This document shows positions 8,641 through 16,776 of a stretch of 64,000 nucleotides of DNA, one piece after another; within the stretch, counting starts at the first letter, position 1; every line of letters begins with the position of its first letter. This DNA comes from UBA4416 sp040386075 (GTDB lineage Bacteria; Bacteroidota; Bacteroidia; B-17B0; Aurantibacillaceae): positions 1 through 64,000 of the forward strand of contig JAZKGE010000041.1 in the NCBI GenBank assembly GCA_040386075.1, written 5' to 3'. Below the pieces are notes generated by a model that saw only the letters and a program-made list of their open reading frames with translations, searched no databases and was not told the origin of the DNA. A program made the translations under genes and the position numbers.

Positions 8641-9264
8641 CTATACTTTTTCATTTTGATTGATGTGCATAATGATGTAATACAAGAACCACATGAACAC
8701 ACTAAAGATACAGGTGAAGCCAATGGTATCTTTTTCTAAAAGAATTCCAAAACTCTGACGTACAACCTGGAAAGGATGATTGACCACATTCCAGCTGTTG
8801 AATCTTAAATACCTGCCAAGGTATAAACCAAAAGAAATAAGCCAGAAAACAAAAGGTGTTATAATAGCCATGTAAAACGGACTGGCATATTTTTGCAGAA
8901 TGCCGAACATATCTTTTAATGATTTCATAAAAACGATCATGCCTATGAGGGCAAATGAAAGTAACAACACTAAGTCGAACCACAAAGGAAACGGATCGCG
9001 CGGTTTAAGATGAAACAGATCAGTGAGAATATATGGCGAGTTTGGAAGAAACAATAACCACATGATCAAAAGAGGCGCATGCCTGAAATTTAAGTTTTCT
9101 TTTTTCTTTAAGTAATTACTCACCCACCAGGGAATAAGTGCAAGGAATAAATTCCAGGCCAGGAAAATATAACTTAATCCCTCGCTTTTTATAATGCGGT
9201 AAACCAATAGCGTGCTGCAAAAGGCAATGAACAAATAAATGAGTTGTTTAAAGGATAGTTTCAT
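8641..9264 (-). CDS. DUF1361 membrane protein
   Basis: A 207-residue protein with about six hydrophobic segments. It carries the DUF1361 signature: FLPNSPYILTDLFHL followed by a charged loop with WFDLVLLLSFALIGM and later GRYLRFNSWN. Members are multi-pass membrane proteins of unknown function. It is followed downstream on the same strand by the protease gene after a 48-base gap and is preceded by a mosaic palindromic repeat, so it may be in the same transcription unit as the DUF4173-like gene upstream. Confidence 0.85.
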   Translation of the reverse strand: MKLSFKQLIYLFIAFCSTLLVYRIIKSEGLSYIFLAWNLFLALIPWWVSNYLKKKENLNFRHAPLLIMWLLFLPNSPYILTDLFHLKPRDPFPLWFDLVLLLSFALIGMIVFMKSLKDMFGILQKYASPFYMAIITPFVFWLISFGLYLGRYLRFNSWNVVNHPFQVVRQSFGILLEKDTIGFTCIFSVFMWFLYYIIMHINQNEKV

Positions 9265-9297
9265 ATGCTTGTGTTTTATTGATTAATGTTTTATTAT

Positions 9298-9391
9298 TTG
9301 GGCGTGTGCGGCGGTAGCCGCACCGGGCTGTCGCTACAATCTTTTACTCACTTCGTTCGTAAAAGGATTTTCGCTTGCATCCCTCACGCGA
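9298..9391. repeat. Mosaic palindromic repeat, copy 1
   Basis: Copy of the intergenic family that begins GGGCGTG and ends with GCATCCCTCACGCG. Arm 1 is a GTGCGGCGG/CCGCAC hairpin; then CGGGCTGTCGC; arm 2 is CAATCTTTT paired with AAAAGGATT around the tip ACTCACTTCGTTCGT. It lies between two minus-strand genes and contains no plausible coding region. Confidence 0.85.
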
Positions 9392-9397
9392 TTAGAC

Positions 9398-10870
9398 TCA
9401 CTTTGTATACAAACTTTTGGTGATCTCCCGATCCCTCAGGTCAAAGCTTCTCCAGTCGTTTGTATAATCCAGCAAATAATGATGCACCTTATCATTTAGC
9501 ATTTGCACGAATGTTTCCGAATGATATCGCCCTACCCTGTCGCCGGTATAATTTTTCAACTTGGCGTCAATACCATTAAAATTTGGATCTTTGGCAACAG
9601 CTAACAATTCAGGTAGATTGGTATCCGATAAAGAGAACAAATAATAAAAATCGACCTGCGCCAATGGTTTGTTCTGAATATTGTAACTGGTAATTAATTT
9701 ATCCCAGTTAACAGTAGAAGATAATACCAATACCGTGAACCATAAAGCCACATTGGTTCTGATGAGATACCAGTTAGATCGTTTTGTATAGATCTTTAAG
9801 AACATGATACATAAGCCAAACGCAGCTAATGCCAGCCACACATAAACGCCTATCCGTTTATAGGTAAAATTAAAATCATGAATATAGATCTGGTTCCTGA
9901 AAGCCGTGGATGATAACATCACCACATTTTGAATGATCCACAGATACACAAAAACCATCAGGGCTTTATTGTTTTTCACATCTTTAAACTCTGTCCTGAA
10001 CAAGTACATGATCAAACTGGTGGCGATGATGATAGAGAAAATAATAACCCCTACTCCATTATGTACAAAATCAGAATGCGTAACGCCTTTAGGCAATCCT
10101 CCGTTAAAATAAAGGGTTTGTACATCGCCCATGTTCAAAACCACCAACATCAGGTTTAATAATATAAACAATAACAATCCGGCATAACGCTCTGTATCAA
10201 AACGTTTGTGGTTCTCTTCATTTTCAATGGTTTGTTGATTCGATAAAGGCAAATTGTTTTCCCAGATTTCTATAGGTTTAATGACCTTGTGATTCAACAA
10301 TCCGTAAACCAATAAAAAACCACCCAGGGTAAAGCCTATCCAGCTGAAGCTGATGAAATCCAGATTGATCCACTTGGTATTTTCAGCAAATAAAGGATTT
10401 GCATCTTTATACATATTGAAAAAGAAAATGCTAATCAACAATACCAATCCTGTGGCGATGGCTTTATATCCTTTTTTAGGTGAGCCATCATCAACTTTGG
10501 CCTGTAAACGCATAGCCGAATCAATAATGATATGCGCTACTGAGAAAGCTACCGAATAGCAACTGAAAGCAAATGAGAACAAAGAAGAAGTTACTACATT
10601 AAACGATACGGCTGAAAGCAACAACAAACTTACAACGTTTGCAATAATACTTAAGGCACTTGAATGCACAAAAATACAAACAGCACTTATCAGACACATG
10701 GCTGCACTCCACAGCCATTTCTTTTCCTTTAGTAAATTCACATTCTTAAGAATGAGTATCACTAAAAAAATACTATTGAATAACAGGAAATTGATACCGG
10801 CGTTTTGCTGGTAAAATAAAAAGCTGTACGCGCCTGCGGCTGTAAGCAAAAGATAATCGTTTTTTTTCAT
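9398..10870 (-). CDS. DUF4173/DUF4153-like polytopic membrane protein
   Basis: A 490-residue integral membrane protein with about twelve hydrophobic segments. The C-terminal half has the family pattern: FNFTYKRIGVYVWLALAAFG within a membrane helix, and near the end YYLFSLSDTNLPELLAV followed by a soluble tail. Function of the family is unknown. The ATG overlaps the stop of a 51-residue membrane protein (ATGA), so the two are translationally coupled. The exact DUF number (4173 or 4153) is from memory of the motif layout and should be treated as provisional. Confidence 0.72.
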   Translation of the reverse strand: MKKNDYLLLTAAGAYSFLFYQQNAGINFLLFNSIFLVILILKNVNLLKEKKWLWSAAMCLISAVCIFVHSSALSIIANVVSLLLLSAVSFNVVTSSLFSFAFSCYSVAFSVAHIIIDSAMRLQAKVDDGSPKKGYKAIATGLVLLISIFFFNMYKDANPLFAENTKWINLDFISFSWIGFTLGGFLLVYGLLNHKVIKPIEIWENNLPLSNQQTIENEENHKRFDTERYAGLLLFILLNLMLVVLNMGDVQTLYFNGGLPKGVTHSDFVHNGVGVIIFSIIIATSLIMYLFRTEFKDVKNNKALMVFVYLWIIQNVVMLSSTAFRNQIYIHDFNFTYKRIGVYVWLALAAFGLCIMFLKIYTKRSNWYLIRTNVALWFTVLVLSSTVNWDKLITSYNIQNKPLAQVDFYYLFSLSDTNLPELLAVAKDPNFNGIDAKLKNYTGDRVGRYHSETFVQMLNDKVHHYLLDYTNDWRSFDLRDREITKSLYTK

Positions 10871-11022
10871 GGTTTTATATTATTGATTATGGTAGTTAAA
10901 ACATATTTAAAAAAAATGTACATCAGATAAAAGGCCAGAGTCAGCGTTGCGATAACCAAAATAAATAAGGTTATAAATACAAACAGGATTATTAGTAAAT
11001 CGAAACTTGTTGTTTCTGTCAT
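10867..11022 (-). CDS. Small single-span membrane protein, 51 residues
   Basis: An uninterrupted frame from ATG at 11022 to a TGA that overlaps the ATG of the DUF4173-like gene (ATGA). The product begins MTETTSFDLL, then has a very hydrophobic stretch rich in Ile, Leu, Phe and Val, and ends in a short basic/polar tail (TTIINNIKP). The 4-base overlap, the clean hydropathy and the lack of any other explanation for this stretch support a real gene. It may be a subunit or partner of the large membrane protein; no family was recognised. Confidence 0.65.
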   Translation of the reverse strand: MTETTSFDLLIILFVFITLFILVIATLTLAFYLMYIFFKYVLTTIINNIKP

Positions 11023-11036
11023 TTTAAATATTTATT

Positions 11037-11106
11037 TGGGCGTGTGCGGCGGTGGCTTCGAGAGCCCCAGTCAGCGGTTCCGTGCACTGAGGCTCTCGAA
11101 GTGTAA
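11037..11106. repeat. Mosaic palindromic repeat, copy 2 (CTTCGAGAGCC variant)
   Basis: Starts GGGCGTGTGCGGCGGTGG like copy 1, but the usual arm 2 is replaced by a 15-bp hairpin: CTTCGAGAGCCCCAG (11056-11070) with CTGAGGCTCTCGAAG (11087-11101), one mismatch. The same substitute hairpin occurs in the copy at 38640-38810. It sits between the small membrane gene and the Coq4-like pair. Confidence 0.8.
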
Positions 11107-11130
11107 CGCGGGTACAAACAAATTTATCGC

Positions 11131-11634
11131 TTACTGAAATAGCGAACTCTTTACCTGATCAAAGTTCTGATGCAATACAGCCTTTGAGTTAAGTGTTGAG
11201 ATATCCTTGCATTTTTTTCCTTGGGCATAGGAGTTTCTCAGGTATTTCCATTGTGTAGGCAATATGAACCAGGCACCAATTAAAGTACTAACAGATGCAA
11301 ACGATCTTTTACCATTACCATGTAAAAAGAATTGCAACCCTACTTCATCTTTAAAAGTAATGGAATAATCAAAAAGTATGTGTTGCAGGTCGTGATACTC
11401 CGCTCCGGCTAATGGTTCTACTCCTGACTTTTTCAGAAATTTACCCAGTTCTTTACCGACACTGCCTTCAGGATACATAAGCAATCCTTCGGTAGTGAGA
11501 TTCCAGTTCTTATCTTTGGTTCCGTAATTAAATACCATTGGCCCTATCAATCCTGCTACCCAGGAAGATGTTTTTAAATGGATCCACATGAGGTGATCGA
11601 TCATTGTTTTTGATTGTTTTGTTGTTGTGTCCAT
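11131..11634 (-). CDS. Coq4-like protein, second of a tandem pair
   Basis: A 167-residue protein from the ATG at 11634 (an earlier in-frame ATG at 11676 would overlap the preceding gene by 32 bases). It contains HDLQH followed after 11 residues by Glu (HDxxHx11E), the metal-binding motif of the Coq4 family, whose founding member acts in ubiquinone synthesis. Downstream, FFLHGNGKRSF and a membrane-like LIGAWFILPTQW segment match its upstream neighbour. The two genes are 10 bases apart and clearly paralogous. As Bacteroidota normally make menaquinone, a role other than ubiquinone synthesis is likely. Confidence 0.72.
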   Translation of the reverse strand: MDTTTKQSKTMIDHLMWIHLKTSSWVAGLIGPMVFNYGTKDKNWNLTTEGLLMYPEGSVGKELGKFLKKSGVEPLAGAEYHDLQHILFDYSITFKDEVGLQFFLHGNGKRSFASVSTLIGAWFILPTQWKYLRNSYAQGKKCKDISTLNSKAVLHQNFDQVKSSLFQ

Positions 11635-11644
11635 GATAGTTGTT

Positions 11645-12139
11645 TTAAGAGTTAAAAATTTTATGTTGGAGGTCATTCATATTTTCATTCAGTAATAATT
11701 TGAAGTTCCAGTCGCGGATAGAAGTTGAGCGTTTGCCTTTTTGATAAGCGTCCCGGAAATAAGAGAATTGATTTGGAAATAAGATCGTAGTGATGATACA
11801 GGTACCCACTGTAAAAAAGGAAGGTTTGCCGTTACCCCATAAAAAGAACTGCATGGCTGCTTCATCCATCACATTGGTTGAGTAACCTAATAACACATGA
11901 AACACATCATGACGTTCGGCTTTGGGAATAGGCTCGAACTTTTCTTTTTTATAGAACAGACCTAATGTATTTCCTAATGTTCCTGTCGCATACCCTAAAA
12001 GGTCGGCAGAGTCTAAACCCCAGGCTACCCTGTTCTTGTTTAACTGCCCGTGAATAGGAACTCCTTTTTCCAATAACCATAACACAGCCTTGGCTCTGAT
12101 GGTTTTTTCTGATTGGTAATTGATCTCTATTTTTTTCAT
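11645..12139 (-). CDS. Coq4-like protein, first of a tandem pair
   Basis: A 164-residue protein with HDVFH, then 11 residues and Glu: the Coq4 HDxxHx11E metal site. It shares the order AExHDxxH, FFLxGNGKxSF and a TILFPNQFSYFRDAYQKGK stretch with the gene directly downstream. It follows the winged-helix regulator gene by 55 bases on the same strand, so this regulator may control the pair. No signal peptide is visible. Family assignment is by motif and paralogy; the biochemical role is unknown. Confidence 0.72.
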   Translation of the reverse strand: MKKIEINYQSEKTIRAKAVLWLLEKGVPIHGQLNKNRVAWGLDSADLLGYATGTLGNTLGLFYKKEKFEPIPKAERHDVFHVLLGYSTNVMDEAAMQFFLWGNGKPSFFTVGTCIITTILFPNQFSYFRDAYQKGKRSTSIRDWNFKLLLNENMNDLQHKIFNS

Positions 12140-12194
12140 TTCTATTTATTTAAAAGTACTTTGAGTTTCAAAGCTTTTATTCAAAAAAAAGGAA

Positions 12195-12491
12195 CTAACG
12201 TCCTTTGAGCAATTTTTCAAGCGCATCCAAATGATCATTGAAAGCTTTCATACCTATTTTAGTTACCGAATAAGTGGTCAAGGGCTTCTTGCCAACAAAT
12301 TCTTTCTTCACATGTATGTAGGCTTCTTTTTCCAATGCGGTGATATGACTTGCCAGGTTTCCGTCGGTTATCTCAAGTGTTTCTTTCATCGTACTAAAAT
12401 CCACACTATCGTTCACCATCAGTACACTCATAATACCCAAACGTATCCGATTCTCAAAAGCTTTATTTAAATTATGTATGTAACTTTTCAA
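12195..12491 (-). CDS. Winged-helix transcriptional regulator
   Basis: A 98-residue single-domain winged-helix protein of the HTH_34 (ArsR/MarR-like) kind. The recognition-helix region STMKETLEITDGNLASHITA is followed by a wing with KKEFVGKKPLTTYSVT and a C-terminal helix (FNDHLDALEKLLKG) that probably dimerises. It is the usual size for these regulators, which often sit beside the membrane protein found just upstream. It lies between that membrane protein gene and the Coq4-like pair on the same strand and may autoregulate this cluster. No ligand-binding cysteines or other sensor are visible. Confidence 0.85.
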   Translation of the reverse strand: MKSYIHNLNKAFENRIRLGIMSVLMVNDSVDFSTMKETLEITDGNLASHITALEKEAYIHVKKEFVGKKPLTTYSVTKIGMKAFNDHLDALEKLLKGR

Positions 12492-12518
12492 TTCCTGTTT
12501 TTAATTTTTAACCGCAAC

Positions 12519-12543
12519 GATGCAAAGTTCTGATGCAAAGTTC
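12519..12543. repeat. 13-bp direct repeat ahead of the regulator gene
   Basis: GATGCAAAGTTC occurs at 12519-12530 and again at 12532-12543, 28 bases upstream of the regulator's ATG. It could be an operator, but similar GCAAAGTTCGCA strings also occur as dispersed intergenic repeats in Bacteroidota, so the role is open. Confidence 0.35.
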
Positions 12544-12556
12544 GCAGAGCTAAATT

Positions 12557-13192
12557 CTATTTTTTCTTTTCATACTTAAACCACATCACTGTTCCATAAA
12601 CAATATGCAGTACTCCAAATCCCAATGCCCAATATAGCAACCCATTTCCTAAATTAAAAGCGTTTATCAATCCCAGTATTATCTCGCAGATCCCGAAGTA
12701 ACGGATATCATCGTAGGTATATTTACTGGCATTAATTAAAGCCATCCCATAAAACAACAACATACAAGGTGCAATAAAAATAATAGCACCATGGTATAAC
12801 AAAGCAACGCAAAAAAGTCCACCGGCAACCAGTGGAATACATAAATTAATTAACACCCGGATGGCAGTATGATCGAATAAGTTATGACCTTCTCTTTTTG
12901 CCTTGCGGTTCGAGAAAAAATAAGCGGTGCTGATAGACAGTAGCAAAACAATGGCACAAATTAAAATGAAATTCATGTAGATCTCATTTCTATCCAAAGC
13001 GCCCATATCGCCTCTTACGCAACTTTCATAAATATTAACAAGATACACATGTGCCACATAAGCGCCTGCCAGGGCAAAAATGCCGGCAAACACACCCGAC
13101 AAACCACTGAGTGATAAAAAACGGGTTGATTTTTTCATCATGTTGCGAATATCCTGTATCGCTTCGAGGTGTTGGCTATCTTCTGTTGTCAT
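12557..13192 (-). CDS. Polytopic membrane protein upstream of the winged-helix regulator
   Basis: A 211-residue protein with about six hydrophobic segments (for example SLSGLSGVFAGIFALAGAYV and ICAIVLLLSISTAYFF) and a basic N-terminal lead (QDIRNMMKKSTRF). A GTG at 13213 could extend it by seven residues, but that codon lies inside a strong -7 promoter box, so the ATG at 13192 is preferred. The gene is 65 bases upstream of the regulator on the same strand and probably heads its operon. No functional family was recognised; the pairing with an HTH_34 regulator is a common arrangement in the phylum. Confidence 0.75.
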   Translation of the reverse strand: MTTEDSQHLEAIQDIRNMMKKSTRFLSLSGLSGVFAGIFALAGAYVAHVYLVNIYESCVRGDMGALDRNEIYMNFILICAIVLLLSISTAYFFSNRKAKREGHNLFDHTAIRVLINLCIPLVAGGLFCVALLYHGAIIFIAPCMLLFYGMALINASKYTYDDIRYFGICEIILGLINAFNLGNGLLYWALGFGVLHIVYGTVMWFKYEKKK

Positions 13193-13212
13193 ATTAAAAG
13201 CACTTTGCGACA

Positions 13213-13243
13213 CAAAGTTATAAGGAATTTTTAGATGGGCAAA
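13213..13243 (-). promoter_or_regulatory. Bacteroidota promoter, TTTG-N19-TAACTTTG
   Basis: On the minus strand TTTG (13243-13240) is followed after 19 bases by TAACTTTG (13220-13213), a full match to the phylum's primary-sigma promoter. Transcription would start near 13206, giving a leader of about 14 bases to the ATG at 13192. Confidence 0.75.
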
Positions 13244-13341
13244 TTATTTTAACAATTATTTTGGGATTTGTTTTAACCGAAGAGGGCGGAAATAAAAAAA
13301 GAATCCTAGCATCTAAATGCAGCGGAGCTGACAAGCAATCC

Positions 13342-14133
13342 CTAATAACGATGATAATCCATCGGAGAAAAGCCGTATAAAAAATATGGATGAAAAAATG
13401 GGAGAGAAGTTACTTTCGTTTTATCATAATGATTTAATTTAACCTTTCCCAAATCTTTATTAAAATTAAATAATTTATTCAAATTATAAAGATTATCATC
13501 AATCTTTATTGAGAGATTCTTAGCATTAGAATGAAAGGTCATATAGTTATTATCGTCATATAAAAGATATCCGTTAGATTCAACTAAATAAGGAGGCACA
13601 GATGCGCTTTGAATATATTTTCTTCCATACAAATTCGAATCCAACAAACTAATTCCTTCAATATAATTACTAGACTTAATTCCGGGTTTTATTTCATTAT
13701 GGATGCTTATGTGGAATAACTGGTTATCTTTAATATTATGCAGTATAAAGCCTCTATTCATAGTAAAATTGACTGTTTTTTTATTAGTGATTTGAATTAA
13801 ATAAAACATAAAATCTTGCGAAATTTTCACAGGATAAAAACTAATATCAACTGTACTTGTATTTACAATAACATCAACCCACTCTATTTTTTTTAAAACT
13901 CCTTTTTTATTATAATAGGCTTTACACTTTTGCTTTCCATTATTTTTAAATTTTCCATTTAAAAAATTATAATCAAAAAGTGTTTTATTAGTAACAATAT
14001 CCGAGGTGAAATAATTTTTCACCTGTACTATCGAATCTATTTTTTTATAAATTACAGATATGTTAAAATGGTTTTGAGCATTTAAGCTTAAATATAGAAA
14101 AATGGCATAAAAAACAATTAAGTATTTTTTCAT
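13342..14133 (-). CDS. Secreted protein of unknown function
   Basis: A 263-residue protein with an N-terminal signal peptide (KKYLIVFYAIFLYLSLNAQ, cut after the Gln-rich AQ). The mature part is rich in Asn, Lys, Tyr and Ile and is noticeably more AT-rich than its neighbours, which may hint at later acquisition. No conserved motif was recognised, and no sorting domain is present at the C-terminus. It lies alone between the regulator cluster and the divergent ruvX gene; the 211 bases between it and ruvX show no clear promoter. Confidence 0.6.
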   Translation of the reverse strand: MKKYLIVFYAIFLYLSLNAQNHFNISVIYKKIDSIVQVKNYFTSDIVTNKTLFDYNFLNGKFKNNGKQKCKAYYNKKGVLKKIEWVDVIVNTSTVDISFYPVKISQDFMFYLIQITNKKTVNFTMNRGFILHNIKDNQLFHISIHNEIKPGIKSSNYIEGISLLDSNLYGRKYIQSASVPPYLVESNGYLLYDDNNYMTFHSNAKNLSIKIDDNLYNLNKLFNFNKDLGKVKLNHYDKTKVTSLPFFHPYFLYGFSPMDYHRY

Positions 14134-14344
14134 AGTATCAAATTATCCAAAAAAATGGTTTGTTAACGGGCCTTACAATCATTTTTGGGAAGCTTTAAAC
14201 CGGAACCCAAAATATTTTCATAACATCTAATTTACAATAATTTCCATTTTTTCATAATGCAAATCTACGGTACACCTTAGATTTTGCAGAATTTGCTTAA
14301 ACTCTCTAAAACCGAAAGTCCCATAAATTCCCTACCTTTACCCT

Positions 14345-14761
14345 ATGGCAAGAATTTTAGCAATAGATTATGGGAGCAAACGCGTTGGCCTTGCCGTTAC
14401 CGATCCTTTACAAATTATTGCTAGTGGTTTAACTACCGTTCACAGTAAAGACCTTATTGCTTACCTGGAAGAGTACTTAAAAAAAGAAGCCGTAGAATGT
14501 ATTGTGGTTGGCGAACCAAAGACCTTACAAAATGAAGCGTCTGACAGCGCGCGTTTTATTGATCCTTTTGTCACGCACTTAACACGTAAATTTCCGCATA
14601 TTAAAATTGCACGTTATGATGAGCGCTTTACCTCTACTCTTGCGCACCAGGCGATGTTGATGGGTGGTCTTAAAAAGAAAGCGCGTGCTAATAAAGATAC
14701 CGTTGATATGGTGAGTGCCACGATTATTTTACAGGATTATTTATCTTCCATACAAAGATGA
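14345..14761 (+). CDS. ruvX: Holliday junction resolvase-like RuvX (YqgF)
   Basis: A 138-residue RNase H-fold protein of normal length for RuvX/YqgF, which takes part in 16S rRNA 5'-end maturation and Holliday junction processing. Key blocks are present: LAIDYGSKRVGLAV with the first catalytic Asp, VVGEPKTL with the second acidic site, YDERFTSTLAH and the final DMVSATIILQDYL with the last Asp. A TACCTTTA string close before the ATG may be a weak -7 box. The gene stands alone and is followed by a mosaic repeat. Confidence 0.93.
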   Translation: MARILAIDYGSKRVGLAVTDPLQIIASGLTTVHSKDLIAYLEEYLKKEAVECIVVGEPKTLQNEASDSARFIDPFVTHLTRKFPHIKIARYDERFTSTLAHQAMLMGGLKKKARANKDTVDMVSATIILQDYLSSIQR

Positions 14762-14772
14762 TTGTTTGCTTT

Positions 14773-14910
14773 TTGGGCGTGGCCCGAGGGGCCGGGCTGG
14801 CCCGCTTCAATCTTTTGCAAGAGACAGGCAAAAGGATTTCAGCTCGCATCCCTCACGCGGAAAATGCGGAAAGATCGAAGTGTAAGCTCCGAATTTTAAA
14901 GTAAACCCGC
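14773..14910. repeat. Mosaic palindromic repeat, copy 3
   Basis: Begins GGGCGTGGCCCGAGGGGCC with a GGCCC/GGGCC arm 1, then GGGCTGGCCCGC and arm 2: CAATCTTTT/AAAAGGATT around the tip GCAAGAGACAGGC, then CGCATCCCTCACGCG. The rest of the 302-base gap between ruvX and 15064 holds AT-rich sequence and the hairpin at 15013-15044; no gene is seen. Confidence 0.82.
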
Positions 14911-15012
14911 GTTAGGGATTGCTGCTATTTTTTATTTTATATTGGTGATAGCGAATACAAGTATTTGAGGCATTTGTCTGAGCTCTTTTATTTGTCGGGC
15001 AGGGCAAATGAA

Positions 15013-15044
15013 AAAAAGCGCCTGTGATCTCACAAGCGCTTTTT
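15013..15044 (-). terminator. Terminator of the T9SS cargo gene at 15064
   Basis: AAAAAGCGC (15013-15021) pairs with GCGCTTTTT (15036-15044), and an inner TGTGA/TCACA extends the stem. T-tracts on both strands make it possibly bidirectional, but it lies 20 bases after the minus-strand stop at 15064. Confidence 0.85.
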
Positions 15045-15063
15045 ACTTTTTATGTTTAGTTGA

Positions 15064-16683
15064 TTATTTAAGGATCATCACTTTATAATTAAATGATTGC
15101 TTATCAGACGTAATGTTTACCTGGTAAACACCATCTGCTAGCTGCGACACATCCATTTGTGTTTCGAAAGATGAAGTTGTGTGCGAGAAAACTTTTTTAC
15201 CGTTTGTATCAAACAAAGTTATCTGCGTATTTAATACAGGTGTTTTAACTGTCAGCATACCTTTTGTTGGATTTGGATACATAGCAAATGCCTCTGCATT
15301 TAATGTCTGAATACCGGTACAGGCGTCAACCGTGATCATATCCGAAGCTGAGTTGGTACAACTATTACCATCACTATAAGTATATGTAATTGTGTAAGTA
15401 CCTACGCCTACTGTTGAAGGACTGAATACACCTGAAGAAACGCCTGCTCCGCTATAAACACCACCAGCCGGTGTGCCGCCTGATAACGTAACACTGTTTA
15501 TGGTAACGCATTGTAAATTGATAGCAGAAGTATTTAAACCAACAGATGGTAAATTATAAACGATGACAGATGTGGTCATCGTATTTGAACAGCTATTCAC
15601 ATCAGTACCGGTTACCGTGTAGGTATTAGTATAAACCGGTGTAAAGGCTACGCCATCCGTCACAAAATTGTCCCAGATATAGGTTTGAGCGCCTGAACCT
15701 GTTAAGGTTACAGAATTCCCTACACAAATACTCATAGTAGATGCTGTTATTGAAAGTGTTGGTAAAGCATTAACTGTTGCTGTTACAACAGATGTTGCAG
15801 TACCGCATGCATTTTCAACAGTTAATGTATAATTGCTTGATGTAGCTCCGGTAATTGCAGTTGACGACGCATTTGGTGTTCCTATAGTTCCTGCACCTGT
15901 CCAGGTATATGTAATAGGTGCATCGCCCGTAACAGAAGAAGCCAAGGCTAAGGTCTGGTCGCTACAAATAACAGAGTTACCTGTAATTGCCGAAATAGAT
16001 GCCGGTACACATGCAACCGTACCGCCGGTTACAGAACCATCGATGCTCACATTATCAATACTGAAAGTTCCACCGGCAGCTTCAGCATTCCATGCATAAA
16101 AACGTAATGCTACCGATGAAGAAGTAGTAGCACCAAAAAAGTTGATCGTGCTGCCATTTTGTGAGTTTGAAAGCGCATCAAAATTCCAGAAAAATTCATT
16201 GGTTCCAACTACCGATAAATTAGTATTAGTTACTACAGATGCAGGCAGGTTATTAGTAAAACCATCAACGCTTGCTCTAACTGAGTAGTTTCTGATCCCT
16301 GTTCCGGAACGTTGTACAGTAAACGACATGGTATTCAATGCTACTGTAAAACCTGCCTGTGGTGTTAACACGATTTCATAATACTCCGTTGTATTGATAC
16401 TGCCGGTCATACTAGCGTGCACATCGGTAGAGTTAGTTCCGGTTGGCGAACCTAAAGGCCAGCCTACGAACGAAAATCGCCCGGCTGCATTTGGATTTAA
16501 AGAAGGTGTTCCCACAGCCACAAAAGAACCTGAGGTGATACCCACTGCGGTTGGTGTAGGGGTTGGATCAATTACTCCCGAACTGGCTGTTACAGCAGCA
16601 AACGGATAAGTTAAAGAAAAAGACTGAGCATTTGCAGCAACAGACAAGCACAAAATTGCAATTGAAAGTAGATTTTTTATCAT
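15064..16683 (-). CDS. T9SS-secreted surface protein with Ig-like modules
   Basis: A 539-residue secreted protein from the ATG at 16683 (MIKNLLSIAILCLSVAANA signal peptide); a TTG 18 bases upstream would lie in the -7 promoter box. Residues ~20-215 look like a beta-sandwich, with DNVSIDGSV near its end as in carbohydrate- or lamin-tail-like domains. Three Ig-like modules follow, each with an IC.. / VTLTGSG-type pattern (for example MSICVGNSVTLTGSGAQTYI). The last ~75 residues (FAMYPNPTKGMLTVKT ... LADGVYQVNI) are a type A sorting domain for the type IX system. The ligand is unknown. Confidence 0.85.
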   Translation of the reverse strand: MIKNLLSIAILCLSVAANAQSFSLTYPFAAVTASSGVIDPTPTPTAVGITSGSFVAVGTPSLNPNAAGRFSFVGWPLGSPTGTNSTDVHASMTGSINTTEYYEIVLTPQAGFTVALNTMSFTVQRSGTGIRNYSVRASVDGFTNNLPASVVTNTNLSVVGTNEFFWNFDALSNSQNGSTINFFGATTSSSVALRFYAWNAEAAGGTFSIDNVSIDGSVTGGTVACVPASISAITGNSVICSDQTLALASSVTGDAPITYTWTGAGTIGTPNASSTAITGATSSNYTLTVENACGTATSVVTATVNALPTLSITASTMSICVGNSVTLTGSGAQTYIWDNFVTDGVAFTPVYTNTYTVTGTDVNSCSNTMTTSVIVYNLPSVGLNTSAINLQCVTINSVTLSGGTPAGGVYSGAGVSSGVFSPSTVGVGTYTITYTYSDGNSCTNSASDMITVDACTGIQTLNAEAFAMYPNPTKGMLTVKTPVLNTQITLFDTNGKKVFSHTTSSFETQMDVSQLADGVYQVNITSDKQSFNYKVMILK

Positions 16684-16698
16684 GGTATATTTTTTAGG

Positions 16699-16725
16699 CA
16701 AAGTTAAAAAAATAAACCCTTCAAA
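16699..16725 (-). promoter_or_regulatory. Promoter of the T9SS cargo gene at 15064
   Basis: Minus-strand TAACTTTG (16706-16699) is identical to the -7 box at 13213. A TTTG (16725-16722) lies 15 bases upstream, slightly close, and a TTG (16733-16731) lies 24 bases upstream. The box overlaps the TTG codon at 16701 and so supports translation from the ATG at 16683. Confidence 0.6.
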
Positions 16726-16776
16726 TTGTCCAATAGTTATAAATAAAGGGAATTCTTGTGTTAAAAAAAAGTAACG

